Positions 35,864 to 40,332 of a DNA stretch of 40,332 nt are shown here, in pieces. A program made the translations under genes and the position numbers. The notes beneath the pieces are model-generated. The model was not told the DNA's origin. It did not search any database and was given only the letters and a program-made list of their open reading frames with translations. The stretch lies in NCBI RefSeq assembly GCF_900128965.1, contig NZ_FQUL01000018.1:5545-45876 (forward strand), read 5' to 3'. The DNA comes from Ferrithrix thermotolerans DSM 19514 (GTDB lineage: Bacteria > Actinomycetota > Acidimicrobiia > Acidimicrobiales > Acidimicrobiaceae). The number at the start of each line of letters is the position of its first letter. Positions within the stretch are counted from its first letter, which is position 1.

Positions 35864-38470
35864 ATGATAGTCGTGGACTCAAAAGTTTCTTATCCGGAAA
35901 AAGTGAACGTCGAGGGGCTCGAATCCAAGTGGAGTAGGCTGTGGGAGGAGGCCAAAATATATCGGTTCGACGGCTCAGCCCCTAAGCAGCGGATCTACTC
36001 GATAGACACTCCCCCGCCGACCGTAAGCGGGTCTTTGCACATAGGTCACGTCTTCTCTTACACTCACTGCGACATAGTCGCTCGTTACAAACGCATGCAA
36101 GGATTCGAGATCTTCTACCCTATGGGTTTCGATGACAACGGGGTTCCTACCGAGCGAAGAGTGCAAAACTACTACGGGGTGAGGTGCGACCCCACCCTTC
36201 CTTATGTTCCCAATTTTTCAAGCAGTGATCTGACAGGTAAAGAGGTCGTCGCGCTATCGCGACAAAACTTCATAGAGCTGTGCAACGAACTTACACAAAA
36301 AGACGAGCAGGTCTTTGAAGATCTATGGAGGAAGCTTGGCCTATCGGTCGACTGGTCAATCACCTACACGACGGTTGGACAGACCGCAAGACTAATCTCC
36401 CAGAGTTACTTCGTACGAGGAGTTCTAAAGGGAGAGATCTACTCCCTTGACTCGCCAACCCTGTGGGACGTAGACTTTCAAACCGCCATCTCGCAGGCTG
36501 AGCTGGAAGACCGAGAGGTAGAGGGTACCTATAACAGGGTAAGGTTCTACTTCGAAGATGGGACCCCCTTAGAGATAGAGACGTCTCGCCCAGAGCTAAT
36601 TCCCGCCTGTGTAGGCGTTGTTGTCAACCCTGAGGACGAACGGTACAAAGGGATCGTCGGGAAGGTGGTCTATTCGCCACTTTTCGAAGTGCCACTTACG
36701 GTATTTACACATCCCTTGGCAGATCCAAACAAGGGCACAGGCGCAGCTATGGTGTCAACCTTTGGAGACCTTACCGACGTGACATGGTGGAGAGAACTCT
36801 CTCTTCCGCTTAGGAACATAGTCAATCGGGACGGAAGGTTAGTGAAGGAGATACGCTTTGACGAGGAGAACTGGCCATCTCGAGATCCTGCGACGGCGCA
36901 GGGTTTCTACGAGGCGCTCGCTTTAAGGACAACCAAGCAAGCTCGCGAGACTGTCGTCCAACTGCTCAAAGACAATGGTCACCTATCTGGCGATCCCAAA
37001 AAAATACGTCATGTGGTGAAGTTCTACGAAAAAGGCGAACGACCACTAGAGGTAGTCACCTCACGTCAATGGTATGTGAAGACCCTTGTCCACAAAGACG
37101 ACCTGTTGAGACGTGGACTGGAACTGAACTTTATCCCCTCAAGTATGCGCGTACGCTACGAAAACTGGGTTCGGGGACTGAACGCAGACTGGAACATCTC
37201 ACGGCAGCGGTACTTTGGAATCCCGATCCCGACCTGGTACGAGGTTGGCGCCGACGGCGAGGTTCTCTACGATCGACCCATAGTTCCAAAGGAGACGCAG
37301 CTACCCATCGATCCACAGGTCGACACGCCAGAGGGTTATACCGAGTCGCAGCGAAATCAGCCTTTCGGCTTTACAGCTGATCCAGATGTCATGGATACCT
37401 GGGCCACTTCGTCTCTTACGCCATTTATTGCGATCGCGTCGGCTTCAGACAGGGTCGATCTAGACAGATGCTTTCCGATGGATCTGCGCCCTCAGGGACA
37501 AGACATCATTAGGACCTGGCTGTTCTACAGCGTCTTGAGATCAGAGCTGGAGTATAAAACCCTTCCATGGGAAAACACGCTGATCTCTGGTTTTGTGTTA
37601 GATCCCGATCGCAAGAAAATGTCTAAATCAAAGGGAAATGTAGTAACGCCGATGCCTCTCATAGAGAAGTTCGGCGCAGATGCACTTAGATACTGGAGTG
37701 CCTACGGTCGCCCCGGCGTTGACACAGCAGCGGATGAGTCACAGATGAAGGCGGGAAGAAGACTTGCGATAAAGATAGGAAACGCTTCCAAGTTCGTCTT
37801 AGCCGTCACTAGTCTCCAGAAAAAAGGGGATGAAGAGGCACTGCGCCCTAGATCTCTTATACCTATCGACAAAGACATGCTTCTGGCACTAAAAGAGTGC
37901 ATAGAACAGGCCACTGACGCTATGGACGCCTACGAGTACACAAGATCCCTGGAACTGATCGAGGATTTCTTTTGGGGATACTGCGACAACTACATAGAAC
38001 TTGTGAAGGTCCGTGCCTATGGAGAAGACGATGCACAAAAGTCAAGAGAGGGATCGCTCTCGGCTCGATACACCCTATTGAAGTCGCTCTCTATACTTCT
38101 GCGTGCATTCGCACCGTTTCAGCCTTATATAACAGAAGAGGTCTGGTCATGGTGGCAGCACGGCTCGATCCATCGGGCACCTTGGCCCCTAGGGAAAGAG
38201 ATCGACTTTATACTAGGAGATACATCCCAGACCAAATCCAAGGGCTCCTACGAACTGGCGTCCACGGTTCTTTCAGAGATTCGCAAGGCTAAGTCCAGCG
38301 CAAAGGTGTCTATGAAGACGGCGGTGAAAGAGCTAATCTTTGAAGCAGATGACAGCCTTGCCTCTGTGTTTGAGACGATAAGAGGCGATGTCATCCACGC
38401 TGGAGTGGTCAAAGAGGTCAAGACTCTAACCGGGGACTATAGGGTCCAGGTCGAGCTCGATCTCGCTTGA
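35864..38470 (+). CDS. valS: Valyl-tRNA synthetase
   Basis: An 868-residue class I synthetase. HIGH is at 59-62 in PPPTVSGSLHIGHVFSYTH, the CP1 editing domain includes IETSRPELIPACVGVVV, and KMSKS is at 585-589. The C-terminus (to VQVELDLA) lacks the long coiled-coil arm typical of E. coli-like ValS. With the PPPTVSGSLH start this resembles the archaeal-like ValS type also seen in some actinobacteria and rickettsiae. ATG 35864 has only a weak AAAAGG near it; a GTG at 35873 is an alternative. It is divergent from cysS with 9 bp between start codons. Confidence 0.94.
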   Translation: MIVVDSKVSYPEKVNVEGLESKWSRLWEEAKIYRFDGSAPKQRIYSIDTPPPTVSGSLHIGHVFSYTHCDIVARYKRMQGFEIFYPMGFDDNGVPTERRVQNYYGVRCDPTLPYVPNFSSSDLTGKEVVALSRQNFIELCNELTQKDEQVFEDLWRKLGLSVDWSITYTTVGQTARLISQSYFVRGVLKGEIYSLDSPTLWDVDFQTAISQAELEDREVEGTYNRVRFYFEDGTPLEIETSRPELIPACVGVVVNPEDERYKGIVGKVVYSPLFEVPLTVFTHPLADPNKGTGAAMVSTFGDLTDVTWWRELSLPLRNIVNRDGRLVKEIRFDEENWPSRDPATAQGFYEALALRTTKQARETVVQLLKDNGHLSGDPKKIRHVVKFYEKGERPLEVVTSRQWYVKTLVHKDDLLRRGLELNFIPSSMRVRYENWVRGLNADWNISRQRYFGIPIPTWYEVGADGEVLYDRPIVPKETQLPIDPQVDTPEGYTESQRNQPFGFTADPDVMDTWATSSLTPFIAIASASDRVDLDRCFPMDLRPQGQDIIRTWLFYSVLRSELEYKTLPWENTLISGFVLDPDRKKMSKSKGNVVTPMPLIEKFGADALRYWSAYGRPGVDTAADESQMKAGRRLAIKIGNASKFVLAVTSLQKKGDEEALRPRSLIPIDKDMLLALKECIEQATDAMDAYEYTRSLELIEDFFWGYCDNYIELVKVRAYGEDDAQKSREGSLSARYTLLKSLSILLRAFAPFQPYITEEVWSWWQHGSIHRAPWPLGKEIDFILGDTSQTKSKGSYELASTVLSEIRKAKSSAKVSMKTAVKELIFEADDSLASVFETIRGDVIHAGVVKEVKTLTGDYRVQVELDLA

Positions 38471-38578
38471 AAACGATACTTTGGACGATTCGTTACTGCG
38501 TGGTAACATTGGGGGGCGTCCTCAAGGGAAGAACGACACGGATAGGGTTCTCTCTGATTTAGTTAAGGGAGGTTAAGT

Positions 38579-39790
38579 ATGGAGTTCTCTCTATCACTCA
38601 ACGAAGATCAACTAGAGATTCAAAAGTGGGTTCACGACTTCGCAGAGAAGGTAATTCGGCCGGCAGCAAGAGAGTGGGATGAGCGGGAAGAGACTCCGTG
38701 GCCGATAATCCAAGAGGCTGCAAAGGCCGGTTTATACTCCTTTGACTTCATCGCAAATGGGTACGCAGACAAGAGCGGCCTGACACTGGCATTAGTCAAC
38801 GAGGAGATGGCCTGGGGTGACGCAGGCATCACCTTAGCGATATTTGGATCGACGCTAGCCGTTGCAGGCATAATGGCTAACGGTACCCCCGAACAGATTG
38901 CAGAGTGGGTACCACAGTGTTTTGGAACAGCGGACGATATAAAACTTGCGGCCTTTGGGGTATCTGAGCCAGACGCCGGCTCAGACGTGTCGTCTCTTCG
39001 GACCAGAGCCACTTATAACGAGGCCACCGACACCTGGACGCTCAACGGAACCAAAACCTGGATCACGAACGGAGGCATCGCCGACCTACACGTAATTGTA
39101 GCCAGCGTCGATCCGGATCTAGGAGCTCGTGGTCAGGCTAGCTTCATCGTTCCCCCAAATACTCCTGGACTCCGTCAAGGACAGAAGTTTAAGAAAATGG
39201 GCATAAGGGCTTCCCACACCGCAGAGGTTGTACTAGAAGACGTAAAGGTGCCGGGAAGTTGTCTCCTTGGCGGGAAAGAGCGTCTGGACGAAAGACTCGC
39301 TCGCTCACGGCGCGGAGAGAGGTCAAACAATCAAGCAGCGATGGCAACCTTCGAAGCCTCGCGCCCTATCGTCGGAGCACAGGCCGTAGGGGTTGCTCGA
39401 GCAGCTTACGAATACGCCCTTGAGTACGCAAAGAACAGAACGCAGTTTTCCCGAGCGATCATTGAGAATCAATCGATTGCATTTCGATTCGCAGATATGG
39501 TCACCAAGATAGATGCCGCAAGATTACTTTGTTGGAGAGCGGCATGGATGGGAGCCAACGGAGTCCCCTTCAACCATGGAGAAGGTTCTATGGCGAAGCT
39601 TTACGCAGGCGAAACTGCTGTTTGGGTCACAGAACAGGCTATTCAGATACTTGGAGGTTATGGATACGTTCGAGAGAACTACGTAGAACAGTGGCACCGT
39701 GACTCAAAAATCTACACAATCTTTGAGGGTACATCAGAAATACAGCGCCTAATCATCTCAAGAGCTCTTTCCGGAGTCCACATCAAATAA
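38579..39790 (+). CDS. Acyl-CoA dehydrogenase
   Basis: A 403-residue FAD flavoprotein that oxidises acyl-CoA to enoyl-CoA. Family signatures are FGVSEPDAGSDVSSLRT (FAD and substrate contacts), TWTLNGTKTWITNGG, a central FEASRPIVGAQAVGVARAAY, and the C-terminal IFEGTSEIQRLIISR with catalytic base E383. GGGAGG precedes the ATG by 6 nt. It stands alone after valS. Linear short or medium chain substrates are likely, but branched-chain or glutaryl types cannot be excluded. It could use the CoA ester made by the synthetase at 11.5 kb; that link is speculative. Confidence 0.92.
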   Translation: MEFSLSLNEDQLEIQKWVHDFAEKVIRPAAREWDEREETPWPIIQEAAKAGLYSFDFIANGYADKSGLTLALVNEEMAWGDAGITLAIFGSTLAVAGIMANGTPEQIAEWVPQCFGTADDIKLAAFGVSEPDAGSDVSSLRTRATYNEATDTWTLNGTKTWITNGGIADLHVIVASVDPDLGARGQASFIVPPNTPGLRQGQKFKKMGIRASHTAEVVLEDVKVPGSCLLGGKERLDERLARSRRGERSNNQAAMATFEASRPIVGAQAVGVARAAYEYALEYAKNRTQFSRAIIENQSIAFRFADMVTKIDAARLLCWRAAWMGANGVPFNHGEGSMAKLYAGETAVWVTEQAIQILGGYGYVRENYVEQWHRDSKIYTIFEGTSEIQRLIISRALSGVHIK

Positions 39791-40018
39791 AGCAGATCTA
39801 TCTTGCCTGGTACACGAGCACCCAAAGACGCTTAGGTGTTCCAAAGAAGCGGCACGGTATCACAGACAATTTCGAATCACAAATAGGAACAAGGGTCTAA
39901 TAACTAAGGTAGCGGGATCTACCAAGAAAAATAGCATCCACCTAAGTGGTGTATTGACTATCAAGTATTTCGGTGTAAAACCTAGCCTTGCATAAACAGT
40001 GCCGCTGTTTGATCCTTA
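39791..40018. other. Intergenic region between acyl-CoA dehydrogenase and IS copy B
   Basis: No gene seen. A 7-bp stem with one G-U pair (GAGCACC with GGTGTTC, 39816-39841, 12-nt loop) follows the dehydrogenase gene but has no T-run; at best it is a weak terminator. Confidence 0.35.
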
Positions 40019-40332
40019 TGAGGGGCTCCCCAGAAACTAACCCACCCGATATGTGAGTTTTGCCTCCGAAGTAGATGTGGAGGAAAACACCATGAAATCC
40101 AAGCGACACACCGAAGAGCTGGTGATCAAAGAGCTTGCCGAGGGCGACAAGATGCTGAGAGAAGGTAAAACTGTTGCCGAAGTTGCTCGCAACCTAGGCG
40201 TGATAAAGACCACCTGGCATAGATGGAAGAACACCTATGGGGAAGTGAAAGCAACAGATGCCAAGAAGCTCAAAGAGCTCGAGATGGAAAGTCGCAAGAC
40301 TCAAGACGATTGTTGCCGATCAAGCACTTTGA
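40019..40332 (+). mobile_element. IS3-family element copy B, left part, cut by window edge
   Basis: It starts TGAGGGGCTCCCC and aligns without gaps to copy A at 395 through the end sequence, the leader with GGAGGA and most of orfA, in the same orientation. The remainder is outside the window. The left terminal sequence inferred from both copies is TGAGGRGCYCCCC, typical of an IS3-family inverted repeat beginning TGA. Confidence 0.7.
40092..40332 (+). pseudogene. IS3-family OrfA (copy B), frameshifted
   Basis: The reading from ATG 40092 (MKSKRHTEELVIKELAEGDK...) is close to copy A up to KKLKELEMESRK. There one extra A (about 40,300) shifts the frame. The displaced frame continues the family sequence as LKTIVADQAL, and the unshifted one as TQDDCCRSST. 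The helix-turn-helix is intact (EVARNLGVIKTTWHRW). Compared with copy A it keeps a more canonical LGV in the helix, so neither copy is derived simply from the other. Confidence 0.7.

Overview
The window is about 40 kb of moderate-GC bacterial chromosome. It reads as actinobacterial, and the acidophile-rich class Acidimicrobiia is my best guess. The pointers are a DUF501 protein, an enolase-FtsB pair, the run mazG / foldase lipoprotein / mfd / pth / L25-Ctc / prs / glmU, many GTG and TTG starts, and a form II CO-dehydrogenase-type cluster. The taxonomy is inference; no rRNA is present.

Layout, left to right. (1) 1-1,484: insertion-sequence debris, with a frameshifted IS3-type OrfA on the minus strand and a decayed IS3-type element on the plus strand. 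(2) 1,485-3,012: a serine hydrolase, a tRNA-Leu(UAA) and a DUF501 protein. (3) 3,020-11,369, all minus strand: a molybdenum-hydroxylase system. coxS-coxL-coxM (order of transcription) is followed by a good intrinsic terminator, then the maturation genes coxD, coxE, xdhC/coxI, mocA and coxG. The large subunit carries AYRGAGR, the form II signature, not the Cu-binding Cys loop of form I CO dehydrogenase. (4) 11,496-16,579: an AMP-forming short/medium-chain acyl-CoA synthetase and a second, orphan molybdenum-hydroxylase large subunit, separated by a gene-poor stretch with a 37-bp direct repeat. A 19-bp motif (17 of 19 identical) lies at nearly the same distance upstream of coxS and of the acyl-CoA synthetase, suggesting shared regulation. 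(5) 16,708-18,326: eno-ftsB. (6) 18,537-21,002: an accessory patch with two unrecognised small ORFs, an IS3 OrfB fragment and a heavily decayed IS1182-type transposase. (7) 21,176-30,489: a housekeeping minus-strand run covering nucleotide clean-up (MazG), secretion folding, transcription-coupled repair (Mfd), peptidyl-tRNA recycling, ribosome (L25), PRPP synthesis and UDP-GlcNAc synthesis. GlmU lacks most of its acetyltransferase domain. (8) 30,567-32,174: a membrane-anchored or secreted GH30-like glycosidase. (9) 32,365-39,790: a HAD phosphatase, a DnaQ-type exonuclease, cysS and valS (divergent, start codons only 9 bp apart) and an acyl-CoA dehydrogenase. (10) 40,019-40,332: a second, direct-orientation copy of the IS3-type element seen at 395, also frameshifted.

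The strongest candidate for something undescribed is region 3-4. Two different form II molybdenum hydroxylase large subunits, one full maturation set and one acyl-CoA synthetase with an altered acyl pocket sit together with a shared upstream motif. No CRISPR array with cas genes, prophage module or defence island could be supported.
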